Assembly: GCA_021805485.1 (NCBI GenBank)
Contig: JAJZFF010000442.1
Location: forward strand, 1 to 7,359
Length of the DNA stretch: 7,359 nt
Origin: Pseudomonadota bacterium
GTDB lineage: Bacteria > Pseudomonadota > Alphaproteobacteria > Acetobacterales > Acetobacteraceae
Reading direction: 5' to 3'
A model generated the notes under the pieces. It made no database searches and had not been told where the DNA came from. It saw only the letters and a list, made by a program, of their open reading frames with translations. A program made the translations under genes and the position numbers. Shown here in pieces: positions 1 to 6,585 of the stretch. How positions within the stretch are numbered: position 1 is the first letter of the stretch; each line of letters starts with the position of its first letter.

Positions 1-1099
1 GGCGGTGCTGATGACGCCGGATACACCGCTGTTGCTGTTCTGGACCGCCACCCTGGCAGCCCTCGCGCGCGGCTTGCGCCGGGACGATGGGCGCTGGTGG
101 CTCGCCGCCGGGCTCGCCGCCGGGCTGGCGCTGGCGAGCAAACTCACGGCCTTGCTGCTGCTCGGCGCCGTCGGGCTGTGGCTGCTCGCGCTGCCGGCGA
201 CACGACGGATGCTCGCCACGCCTTGGCCCTGGCTCGGCCTCGGCATCGCCGCCCTGGTCTTCACCCCGACGCTGGCCTGGAACGCGGCCCATGGCTGGGC
301 CGGCTTCGTCAAGCAGGGCGGGCGCGTCACGGCGTGGCAGCCGGCCCGGGCCGGACAGTTTCTGGGTGAATTGCTGGTCGGCCAGATCGGGCTTGCGACG
401 CCTTTGGTATTCCTCCTTTGCGCCGTCGGCACCGTGGCGGCGCTGCGGCGCGCGCGCGCGGATGCGGCGGCAGCGCTCCTCGCCGCGAGTGTCGGCGTGC
501 CGGGGCTGGTCTTCCTGGTCCACGCGCTGGGTGACAGGGTGCAGGGCAACTGGCCCTCGGTGCTCTACCCCGGCGCGGCGCTGGCCGCGGCCGCGTTCAT
601 CGGCCCGGCCTGGCGCCGCTGGTGGGGTCCAGCGGTGCTGCTGGGGCTGGCGATGACGGCGATCGTCTATGTCCAGGCCCTCGCGGCGCCGCTGCCGTTG
701 CCCGCCGCGCTCGATCCCAGCCTGCTTCGCCTCGCCGGCTGGCCGGGCTTCGCTGCCTCCGTCGCTGCCGAGAGACAACGGACCGGGGCCGGCTACGTCG
801 CGGCGGAGAATTATGCGCTCGCCGCCATGCTCGCCTGGACCCTGCCGGCCGACATCGCGGTGGTCGGGCTGGAGCCGCGCTGGGCCCTGTTCGCGCTGCC
901 CGACGCCTCGCCCCTGTTGCGCGAGGGTCCGGGTCTGCTCGTGCGCAGCGCGCGCCGCGCCGCCGGCGACAACACCCCAATCGCCATTCTGGAGCGGCGG
1001 CGCGGGGCATCGGTTGCGGAAGCCTATCGCCTGTTCCTGCTGCCCCCGGGCGCCGACATCGCGCCCGGGGCGCGGCTGCCGCAGCGGGGCGCGCGATGA
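1..1099 (+). CDS. GT39-family integral membrane glycosyltransferase, C-terminal part (5' end outside window)
   Basis: Members of this family (ArnT/PMT-like, GT-C fold) move a sugar from a polyprenyl-phosphate carrier to a lipid or protein acceptor on the outer face of the inner membrane. The frame is already open at the left edge (first full codon at base 2), and the motif TPDTPLLLFW sits at the very start. In relatives this lies well inside the protein, so the N-terminus and its first periplasmic loop with the expected catalytic acidic residue are missing. Counting from base 5, hydrophobic segments lie near residues 5-21, 33-61, 73-92, 120-146, 156-175, 190-202 and 208-230, followed by a largely soluble tail to residue 364. 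The stretch DRVQGNWPSVLYPG (near 175-190) matches the conserved NWP-type motif of bacterial GT39 proteins. The TGA stop overlaps the next start (ATGA), suggesting translational coupling. Donor and acceptor cannot be told from the sequence. Confidence 0.85.
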   Translation, partial: AVLMTPDTPLLLFWTATLAALARGLRRDDGRWWLAAGLAAGLALASKLTALLLLGAVGLWLLALPATRRMLATPWPWLGLGIAALVFTPTLAWNAAHGWAGFVKQGGRVTAWQPARAGQFLGELLVGQIGLATPLVFLLCAVGTVAALRRARADAAAALLAASVGVPGLVFLVHALGDRVQGNWPSVLYPGAALAAAAFIGPAWRRWWGPAVLLGLAMTAIVYVQALAAPLPLPAALDPSLLRLAGWPGFAASVAAERQRTGAGYVAAENYALAAMLAWTLPADIAVVGLEPRWALFALPDASPLLREGPGLLVRSARRAAGDNTPIAILERRRGASVAEAYRLFLLPPGADIAPGARLPQRGAR

Positions 1100-1533
1100 T
1101 CCGGCGGGTCGCCCTGCTGCTCCTGCTTGCCGCCGGCGCGCCGGTGCCCGACCCCACCGGGCGCTGGTTGACGGAGCGCGGCGATGGGGTGGTCGAGATC
1201 ACACGGTGCGGGGCTGCCCTCTGTGGGCGCCTCGTGGGCGGGCGAATCGGGCCGGGTGCGTCGGACATTGGCCGGGACGTGCATGGCGCCCGGCTCTGCG
1301 GCCTGACGCTGTTCTCCGACATGCGCCCCGACGAGGCGAGCCCGGACGACGCCGGGCCCTGGAGCGGGCATGTCTACAATCCCCTCGACGGCAGGGTCTA
1401 CACCGCGCGCCTCACCATGCCAGGACCGGACCAGGTGAGGCTGCGCGGCTATATCGGCCTGCCCCTGTTCGGGGCGAGTGAATTATGGACGCGCTTTACC
1501 GGCGCGTTGGACGCGGAGTGCCAGATGCGATGA
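1096..1533 (+). CDS. DUF2147 family secreted protein
   Basis: This is a small protein of 145 residues with a short signal peptide: MIRR, a Leu/Ala-rich core (residues 5-13) and a likely cleavage site after Ala15. The mature part carries the usual DUF2147 pattern: GRW near residue 22, then VEITRCGAALCGRLVG (33-48) with Cys38 and Cys43, a WSGHVYNPLDGRVY block (89-102), and LRGYIGLPLFGASELWTR near the C-terminus. The family is lipocalin-like and periplasmic, and its biochemical role is not established. Cys68 and Cys142 are two further cysteines that could form disulfides in the periplasm. The start is the ATG overlapping the GT39 stop, with a weak GGGG six bases upstream. An in-frame opening extends far upstream, but it lies inside the GT39 gene and is a shadow. 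The gene ends in ATGA, shared with the next gene. Placement between a glycosyltransferase and a PLP enzyme gives no firm clue to function. Confidence 0.88.
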   Translation: MIRRVALLLLLAAGAPVPDPTGRWLTERGDGVVEITRCGAALCGRLVGGRIGPGASDIGRDVHGARLCGLTLFSDMRPDEASPDDAGPWSGHVYNPLDGRVYTARLTMPGPDQVRLRGYIGLPLFGASELWTRFTGALDAECQMR

Positions 1534-2519
1534 CCGACCTCATGCCACCGAGCTTCGAGACCGTTGCCGCCGCGGCCCGGCGCCTCGCGGGGCGTATCGT
1601 GCGCACGCCGATGCTGCGAAATGAGCGGCTGGATGCCCTGACCGGGGCGCGGGTGCTGCTCAAGCCTGAGCCGCTGCAGCGGACCGGCAGTTTCAAGCTG
1701 CGCGGCGCGACGAACGCCTTGCTGCAACTGAACCCGGCGGCGCGCGCCGGAGGGGTGCTGACCTATTCCTCGGGCAACCACGCCCAGGCGGTGGCCTGCG
1801 CGGCGGCGGCGGAAGGGATTGCGGCAACGGTGTTCATGCCCAACGATGCGCCGCGCATCAAGCGTGAGAGCACCGAACGCTGGGGCGCCCGGGTCGAGGT
1901 CTATGACCGCCGCACCCAGAGCCGCGAAGAGCTCGCCGCGGCTTTCGCCGCGGCCACGGGCGCGAGCCTCATCCCGCCCTATGAGCATCCCGACGTGATC
2001 TCCGGCCAGGGCACCGCGGCGCTCGAACTGGCCGAGGACGCCGCCGCCGCCGGCCTCGGGATGGACGCGCTGCTCGTCTGCACCGGCGGCGGCGGACTGA
2101 TCGCTGGCAGTGCCCTGGCGATGGAAGGGGTCTCGCCCGCGACGCGGGTCTATGCCGTCGAGCCGCAGGGCTGGGACGACACCGCCCGTTCGCTTGCCGC
2201 CGGCACGCGCCTGGCGAATGACCAAGGTGGCTCGACGCTGTGCGATGCGCTGCTGGCGCCAATGCCGGGCGCGCTCACCTTCGCGCTCAACCGGACGCGT
2301 CTGGCCGGCGGCATCGCGGTCAGCGACGAGGAGGTGCTGGCGGCGATGGCGTTTGCCTTCCGCCATCTCAAGCTCGTCGTCGAACCGGGCGGGGCGGTGG
2401 CGCTGGCGGCCCTGCTCGCCGGCCGGCTCGACGCGCGCGGACAGGTGGTTGGCGTCGTCCTGAGCGGTGGCAATGTCGATCCAGCCATGTTCGGCCGTGC
2501 CCTGGCGTCTCACGTGTGA
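1530..2519 (+). CDS. PLP-dependent threonine/serine dehydratase or serine racemase-like enzyme
   Basis: This is a cytoplasmic fold-type II PLP enzyme of 329 residues that would convert L-threonine/L-serine, or a hydroxy-amino acid such as 3-hydroxyaspartate, to a 2-oxo acid plus ammonia, or racemise serine. Lys56 in GSFKLRGA is the Schiff-base lysine. SSGNHAQA (80-87) is the substrate loop, and Ser81 aligns with the second catalytic residue (Ser84) of human serine racemase. GQGT lies at 159-162, the phosphate-binding glycine loop TGGGGLIAG at 185-193, and SGGN at 312-315, where Ser312 should contact the PLP ring nitrogen. Glu211 and Asp217 match two ligands of the serine racemase divalent-metal site. 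There is no C-terminal ACT domain, so it is unlike biosynthetic IlvA. The ATG at 1530 overlaps the DUF2147 stop, with GGAG at 1515-1518. An ATG at 1485 is possible but would overlap that gene by 49 bases and add a non-conserved tail. Family is certain; substrate is not. Confidence 0.92.
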   Translation: MTDLMPPSFETVAAAARRLAGRIVRTPMLRNERLDALTGARVLLKPEPLQRTGSFKLRGATNALLQLNPAARAGGVLTYSSGNHAQAVACAAAAEGIAATVFMPNDAPRIKRESTERWGARVEVYDRRTQSREELAAAFAAATGASLIPPYEHPDVISGQGTAALELAEDAAAAGLGMDALLVCTGGGGLIAGSALAMEGVSPATRVYAVEPQGWDDTARSLAAGTRLANDQGGSTLCDALLAPMPGALTFALNRTRLAGGIAVSDEEVLAAMAFAFRHLKLVVEPGGAVALAALLAGRLDARGQVVGVVLSGGNVDPAMFGRALASHV

Positions 2520-2530
2520 TTATGTAAAAT
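2502..2530 (+). promoter_or_regulatory. Weak candidate promoter before the aldolase-like gene
   Basis: The bases around 2515-2535 form the most A/T-rich patch in this neighbourhood. TAAAAT at 2525-2530 is one mismatch from the sigma-70 -10 consensus, and 17 bases upstream CTGGCG (2502-2507) is a poor -35 match (3 of 6). It lies at the end of the dehydratase gene and in the 43-base gap before the next start. It could give the aldolase-sulfotransferase pair its own transcription, but the match is weak and read-through from upstream is equally plausible. Confidence 0.2.
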
Positions 2531-2551
2531 TGAGACCAGAAGAGTCGCCGC

Positions 2552-2556
2552 GGGAG
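2552..2556 (+). promoter_or_regulatory. Ribosome binding site deciding the aldolase-like start
   Basis: GGGAG lies six bases before the ATG at 2563. It favours this start over the in-frame ATG at 2467, which lies inside the preceding gene. Confidence 0.6.
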
Positions 2557-2562
2557 TCCGCC

Positions 2563-3342
2563 ATGCCCGATGCCACCCCGCCGCCGCCTGCCCCGTTGCG
2601 CGATCGCGTCTCGGAGGCCGAATGGCAGGCGCGGCTGGATGCCGCCGCCTGCTACCGGCTGATCGCCCGCTACGGGATGAGCGACCTCGTCTACAACCAC
2701 ATCACGGTGCGGGTGCCGGGGGCAGAGGATCGGCTGCTGATCAATCCGTTCGGCTGGCTCTATGACGAGATCACCGCCTCCAGCCTGATCACCATCGATC
2801 TGGCGGGAACCATCCTGCTCAACCCCCACGCCGACATTGGCATCAACCCGGCCGGCTACGTCATTCACAGCGCCGTGCATGGAGCGCGTGCCGATGTCGG
2901 CTGCGTGATCCACACCCATACGCGTGCCGGCATGGCGGTTTCGGCGATGCGCGACGGGCTGTTGCCGCTGACCCAGACGGCCATGCGCTGTATGCCGGTG
3001 GCTTACCATGACTACGAGGGTCCGGCGGTGGCGCTGGAGGAGCGCGCCCGCCTGGTGGCGGATCTCGGCACCGCGACCTGCATGATTTTGCGCAATCACG
3101 GACTGCTGACCGCGGCGCCGACGGCGGCCGAAGCCTTCAACGCCATGTACTGGCTGGAAATGGCCTGCCGCGCCCAGGTGGACGCGCTGGGTTCGGGCGC
3201 CGCGCTGGCGATGCCGCCGGGGAACGTGGTCGAGCGTGCGGTGCATCTCTACCAGCCGCAGACGCGGCGGCGCTTCGGCCTGCTGGAATGGCCGGCGATG
3301 CTGCGCCTGCTGGACCGAACGGACCCCGGCTGGCGGACGTGA
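2563..3342 (+). CDS. Class II aldolase/adducin-family protein
   Basis: This is a cytoplasmic protein of 259 residues, the usual length for the fuculose-aldolase/adducin-head fold. The three metal-binding histidines are in place: His117 and His119 in VIHTHTRAG, and His179 in LRNHGLL. YNHITVRVPG (44-53) and INPFGWLYDEIT (60-71) are further family blocks. Aligned to L-fuculose-phosphate aldolase by the fixed distance to the HxH motif, the catalytic glutamate (Glu73 there) falls on Gly98 in NPAGYVIH, so classical retro-aldol chemistry by that residue is not expected. The protein belongs with the adducin-like members whose reactions are mostly unknown; decarboxylase, epimerase or non-catalytic roles are alternatives. 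The ATG at 2563 has a good GGGAG six bases upstream (2552-2556). An in-frame ATG at 2467 would overlap the dehydratase gene by 53 bases and is disfavoured. The stop overlaps a GTG start of the sulfotransferase (GTGA). Confidence 0.9.
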   Translation: MPDATPPPPAPLRDRVSEAEWQARLDAAACYRLIARYGMSDLVYNHITVRVPGAEDRLLINPFGWLYDEITASSLITIDLAGTILLNPHADIGINPAGYVIHSAVHGARADVGCVIHTHTRAGMAVSAMRDGLLPLTQTAMRCMPVAYHDYEGPAVALEERARLVADLGTATCMILRNHGLLTAAPTAAEAFNAMYWLEMACRAQVDALGSGAALAMPPGNVVERAVHLYQPQTRRRFGLLEWPAMLRLLDRTDPGWRT

Positions 3343-4403
3343 AGCTGCACGAGGGCCTGGCCGTCTCGTCCGCCGCCGGCGTCGCGGCGCGCGGCGAACT
3401 CTTTCCGGGCGTGACGGACGAGCGAATCATCCTGCTGTTCGGCCTGCCACGATCGGGGACGACGTGGCTCGCCAAACTGTTCGACAGCCACCCGGATGTG
3501 CTCTACCGCCATGAGCCCGACAGCATCCTGCGCGGGACACATCTGCCGGAGTGGCCGGAGCTGGAGCCTACGCCAGCCGAACTCGCGTCGGCGCGCGCCT
3601 ATGTTCGAGAATTGCTGCGTGTGCGGACGCTGAAATCGGGTGGCTCGTTGCCGATGTTCGCAAAGCGCTTCCGCGGCTCCGCCGCCCATGTGCTGCGCCT
3701 GGGACTGGCGCAGGCGCTGCATGCGCTCGGTGCAGTGCGCGGCGCGCGCGGATTCTCCCGCGCCATCGCCATACCGGATCTCATCGAACGGGCGACCGCC
3801 CACCCGCTCCATATCGTGCTGAAATCGGTGACCTCGCCGCACCGGCTCGGCCTGCTCGCCGGCGCCTTGCCCGGCTGCCGGACCATCCTGCTCCTGCGCC
3901 ACCCTTGCGGGCAGGTCGCCTCCATGCTGCGCGGCGCGCAGGCGGGCCTGTTCGAGCAGAAGCTTGAACTCGATCTACCATGGTTGCTGCGCAGCCCGGC
4001 GGCGCACCGATATGGGCTTGCCGCGGCCTCCTTCGCCCGGCTCGCGCCGGCGGAGCAACTCGCCTGGCGATGGGTTGTCCTCGCCGAGCAGGCCTCCTCC
4101 GCTCTCGAGCGGCTCCCCTATGCGCGCCTGCTGCGCCATTGCGATCTCGCGTCCGGACCGGATGCGCAGCTGCGCTCGCTGTTCAGCTTCGCCGGTCTCG
4201 GCTGGGACCCGCAGACCGAGGCCTTCCTTCGCCGCAGCACCCACAGCATCGGTCCGCAACGCTACTATGGCGTGTTCCGGGATTCGGCGCAGGAGGTAGA
4301 CAAATGGCGCCGTGAGCTCGATGGTCCGACGCAGCGGCGCATATGGGCGGTGGTGAGAAACTCTTCCTTAGCCAAGCTCTGGCCTGATGGGCTAGACCGC
4401 TGA
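3339..4403 (+). CDS. PAPS-dependent sulfotransferase family protein
   Basis: This family transfers a sulfuryl group from 3'-phosphoadenosine-5'-phosphosulfate (PAPS) to a hydroxyl or amine of a sugar, lipid, peptide or small molecule. The 5'-phosphosulfate loop is clear: LLFGLPRSGTTWLAKLFDSH at residues 32-51 from the GTG start, followed by YRHEPDS at 56-62. The 3'-phosphate site is ILLLRHPCGQVASMLRG near 183-199, with Arg187 and Ser195 as the expected contacts. The C-terminal part contains YARLLRHCDLA and FAGLGWDPQTEAF, as in bacterial Sulfotransfer proteins. No signal peptide or membrane helix is evident, so it should be cytoplasmic. I chose GTG at 3339 because it overlaps the aldolase stop, as at the other junctions here. 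An ATG at 3288 would add 17 residues, and neither start has a strong Shine-Dalgarno. The downstream flippase makes a glycan acceptor plausible, but the acceptor cannot be read from the sequence. No PAPS-synthesis gene is in the window. Confidence 0.87.
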   Translation: MKLHEGLAVSSAAGVAARGELFPGVTDERIILLFGLPRSGTTWLAKLFDSHPDVLYRHEPDSILRGTHLPEWPELEPTPAELASARAYVRELLRVRTLKSGGSLPMFAKRFRGSAAHVLRLGLAQALHALGAVRGARGFSRAIAIPDLIERATAHPLHIVLKSVTSPHRLGLLAGALPGCRTILLLRHPCGQVASMLRGAQAGLFEQKLELDLPWLLRSPAAHRYGLAAASFARLAPAEQLAWRWVVLAEQASSALERLPYARLLRHCDLASGPDAQLRSLFSFAGLGWDPQTEAFLRRSTHSIGPQRYYGVFRDSAQEVDKWRRELDGPTQRRIWAVVRNSSLAKLWPDGLDR

Positions 4404-4417
4404 ACCGGGCCGGTTGG

Positions 4418-4429
4418 CCGCGGCCGCGG
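4418..4429. repeat. Perfect 12-base G/C palindrome between sulfotransferase and flippase genes
   Basis: CCGCGGCCGCGG reads the same on both strands and lies in the 83-base gap (4404-4486). It is not followed by a T-run, so it is not a standard intrinsic terminator. In sequence this G/C-rich a 12-base palindrome could be chance. Confidence 0.35.
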
Positions 4430-4486
4430 ACCTCGCGCCGGGGGCGTATGGGCGAATGGGTACAGCACGGGGTGGGGTTGGCCGCG

Positions 4487-6019
4487 ATGAGTGAGGCGCC
4501 GAGGCAGGGCTCGTTGCTGGCGAGAACCGCCAAGGCGACCGGCTGGATGATCGTATGGCGGCTGGTGACCCGCGTGCTCGGCCTGGGCAGCACGCTGGTC
4601 CTTGTCCGCCTGCTCCTGCCGAGTGACTTTGGCCTGGTCGCCCTCGGCACCAGTTTCGCCCAGGCGATCGACGCCCTCTCCATCATCGGCGTGGATGATG
4701 CCCTGATCCGCGAGAAGCAGCCGGACCGGGCGATCTACAACACCGCCTTCACCATGAATGCGATCCGCAATGTCTTCACGGCGTTGCTCATCGCCGCGAC
4801 GGCGGTCCCGGTCGGCGCCTTCTTCAACGAGCCGCGGCTCGCCCATATTCTGCTGGCGCTGGCGCTGGCCACCGCGGTCGAGGCGTTCGAGAATGTCGGC
4901 ATCATCGATTTCCGGCGCGATCTGACCTTCGACAAGGAGTTCAAGCTGCGGCTGGTGCCGCGCCTCGCGGCCATCCTCACCACGATCACGCTGGCCGTGC
5001 TGCTGCGCACGTACTGGGCGCTGGTCGCCGGCATCCTGGTCGGGCGCATCCTGCGCGTTGGCATGAGCTATGTCATGCATCCCTACCGGCCTGGCTTTAC
5101 CCTGATCGCCTGGCGGCGGATCATCGGCTTCTCGCTATGGACTTGGGTCATCAGCCTCGGCGTGCTGGTGCGCGATCGCGCCGGCAGCTTCATCATCGGG
5201 CGGCTGCTGAACACGACACAGGTCGGGTTTTATTCCGTCGCCGGTGAAATCGCGACGCTGCCAGGCTCGGAATTGCTGCAGCCACTCAACCGCGCCCTGT
5301 TCTCCGCCTTCGCGGTGGCCAAACATTCCGGCGAAAGCATCGCCGAGACGTATCTGCGCGTGACCGGGACGGCCATGTTGCTGATGACCCCGGCCAGCGT
5401 GGGGATCGGACTGGTGGCGGAGCCGATCGTACGGCTCGCGTTCGGTCCTAGCTGGATGGAGGTGGCGCCGCTGATCCAGGTGATCGTGATCGGGAGCATC
5501 ATTGGCGTCCCCGGCGCGCTGAGCTGCACCCTGTTCAGTTCGCACGGGATTCTGGCGCCGATGTTCCGCATCCAGATGGCCTCCCTGCTCATCGGTGTCC
5601 CGCTCTTCGCCATTCTGCTGCCGAGGTTCGGGCTGCTCAGCGCGATGATCCTCAGCATGCCGGTGGGTATTGCCGAGCAGGCCATCTATGTCTGGCGGAC
5701 CATGCAGCGCTATGACGTGCGCGCGCACGAGATGGTGGCGCAGACTTGGCGGCCGGTGCTTGCCTCGATCGTGATGGCAGCGATCGTCATTGCCAGCGGC
5801 CTCAATCACGCCACTGCGGACTCGGTCCCGTCGAGGCTGGCGGCACCGCTGGTGGGTGCGGTCGCGCTGGGAGTCGTCAGCTACAGTGCGACGCTGCTTG
5901 GGCTCTGGCTCGCGGCCGGCCGGCCGCGTGGCGCGGAAACCGACATGCTGGGTGTGCTGCAGCGCGTCTATGCGCCGCTCGGCTCGATGCTGCGGGCCAG
6001 CCGGGCGCTGATAGGTTAG
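4487..6019 (+). CDS. Wzx-like oligosaccharide/lipopolysaccharide flippase (polysaccharide transporter family)
   Basis: This is an inner-membrane protein of 510 residues, hydrophobic throughout, with the length and helix density of PST/MOP-superfamily exporters (typically 12-14 helices). Such proteins flip undecaprenyl-linked oligosaccharide repeat units to the periplasmic face. Diagnostic blocks are WRLVTRVLGLGSTLVLVRLL (24-43), LPSDFGLVALGTSFAQ (44-59), GVDDALIREK (68-77) and the GIIDFRRDLTFDKEF segment near residue 140. These resemble the WzxC-like (Polysacc_synt_3) branch more than MurJ. ATG at 4487 is preferred: a purine-rich GGGG ends nine bases upstream and the protein begins with a cytoplasmic SEAPRQ tail. 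An ATG at 4448 is in frame but has its G-run only three bases away. The gene lies 83 bases after the sulfotransferase gene, and no chain-length or polymerase gene is visible here. The substrate is unknown. Confidence 0.88.
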   Translation: MSEAPRQGSLLARTAKATGWMIVWRLVTRVLGLGSTLVLVRLLLPSDFGLVALGTSFAQAIDALSIIGVDDALIREKQPDRAIYNTAFTMNAIRNVFTALLIAATAVPVGAFFNEPRLAHILLALALATAVEAFENVGIIDFRRDLTFDKEFKLRLVPRLAAILTTITLAVLLRTYWALVAGILVGRILRVGMSYVMHPYRPGFTLIAWRRIIGFSLWTWVISLGVLVRDRAGSFIIGRLLNTTQVGFYSVAGEIATLPGSELLQPLNRALFSAFAVAKHSGESIAETYLRVTGTAMLLMTPASVGIGLVAEPIVRLAFGPSWMEVAPLIQVIVIGSIIGVPGALSCTLFSSHGILAPMFRIQMASLLIGVPLFAILLPRFGLLSAMILSMPVGIAEQAIYVWRTMQRYDVRAHEMVAQTWRPVLASIVMAAIVIASGLNHATADSVPSRLAAPLVGAVALGVVSYSATLLGLWLAAGRPRGAETDMLGVLQRVYAPLGSMLRASRALIG

Positions 6020-6116
6020 CCCAAGTTCGCTTGCATCGTCCGCGCCTCCGGCGGAGTGTGCGGTGGCGCTGCCGCAATCCGCACCAGTGGCTTCGTACCG
6101 TGGCGCCGGAATGGAC

Positions 6117-6122
6117 GGAGGG
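6117..6122 (+). promoter_or_regulatory. Strong ribosome binding site deciding a GTG start
   Basis: GGAGGG lies six bases before the GTG at 6128. It is the best Shine-Dalgarno in the window and argues for that GTG against the in-frame ATG at 6056, which has no comparable signal. Confidence 0.7.
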
Positions 6123-6127
6123 ATGCA

Positions 6128-6577
6128 GTGAACGACGACGGTGAAGGCAAGGCTGCTCTATCCGGTCTGGATCAGCTGCGTGCCCTTCTCACGGGCAAGC
6201 GCGGCCCGGCCATCGGCGAGACGCTGCGCTTTCGCCTCGTCGAGGTCGGGGAGGGGCGCGCCGTGTTCGAGGGTACGCCGGATCGGCATGTCTACAACCC
6301 GATCGGGACGGTGCACGGCGGCTATGCGGCGACGCTGCTCGACTCTGCATGCGGCTGCGCGGTCCATTCCAGATTGGCGCCCCATCAGGGCTACACCACG
6401 CTGGAACTGAAAATCGCCTACCACAAGGCGATGACACAGGATACAGGCAAGGTCCGTGCCGAAGGCCTCGTGCTCAGCTTCGGCCGCCGTGTCGCCTTCG
6501 CCGAGGCAAAGCTGACCGGCGCGGATGGCCGGCTCTATGCCTCGGCGACGTCGACGCTGCTCGTCTTCGAGCGCTGA
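6128..6577 (+). CDS. PaaI-type hotdog-fold thioesterase
   Basis: This is a protein of 149 residues with the single hotdog domain of the PaaI/YbgC-like acyl-CoA thioesterases, which hydrolyse acyl- or aryl-CoA thioesters in the cytoplasm, usually as tetramers. The signature is unmistakable: NPIGTVHGGYAATLLDSA at 57-74, with His63-Gly64-Gly65 and Asp72 in the active-site helix, then CGCAVHS. The second half has TLELKIAYHKAM and a C-terminal strand ending LYASATSTLLVFER, as in the family. The start is GTG, chosen from the strong GGAGG. The resulting N-terminus is short and polar, while the upstream extension to 6056 gives a non-conserved Arg-rich tail. The gene follows the flippase gene after 108 bases in which I see no clear promoter or terminator. 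Its link to the glycan-type genes is not obvious; PaaI-like genes are often scattered housekeeping genes. The acyl substrate is not predictable. Confidence 0.9.
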   Translation: MNDDGEGKAALSGLDQLRALLTGKRGPAIGETLRFRLVEVGEGRAVFEGTPDRHVYNPIGTVHGGYAATLLDSACGCAVHSRLAPHQGYTTLELKIAYHKAMTQDTGKVRAEGLVLSFGRRVAFAEAKLTGADGRLYASATSTLLVFER

Positions 6578-6585
6578 AAGCCGGA

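Noticed and set aside
597..1322. Minus-strand open frame spanning the end of GT39 and the start of DUF2147
   Set aside because: Arg/Ala/Pro-rich sequence crossing the junction of two real genes with no motif.
1449..2513. Long minus-strand open frame of 354 codons opposite the PLP enzyme
   Set aside because: It is Arg/His/Gly-rich with no recognisable motif and is fully opposite a gene with complete family motifs; a shadow of high-G/C codon use.
2368..3246. Minus-strand open frame of 292 codons opposite the aldolase-like gene
   Set aside because: Low-complexity Arg/Gly/His composition, no motif, and the plus strand holds a clear conserved gene.
4265..5080. Minus-strand open frame of 271 codons opposite the flippase N-terminus
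   Set aside because: Rich in Asp/Arg/Gln/Glu as expected from the complement of hydrophobic codons; no family features.
6020..6127. Possible short hairpin (CTCC/GGAG near 6047-6057) as a terminator after the flippase gene
   Set aside because: The stem is only four pairs with a tiny loop and no T-run follows.
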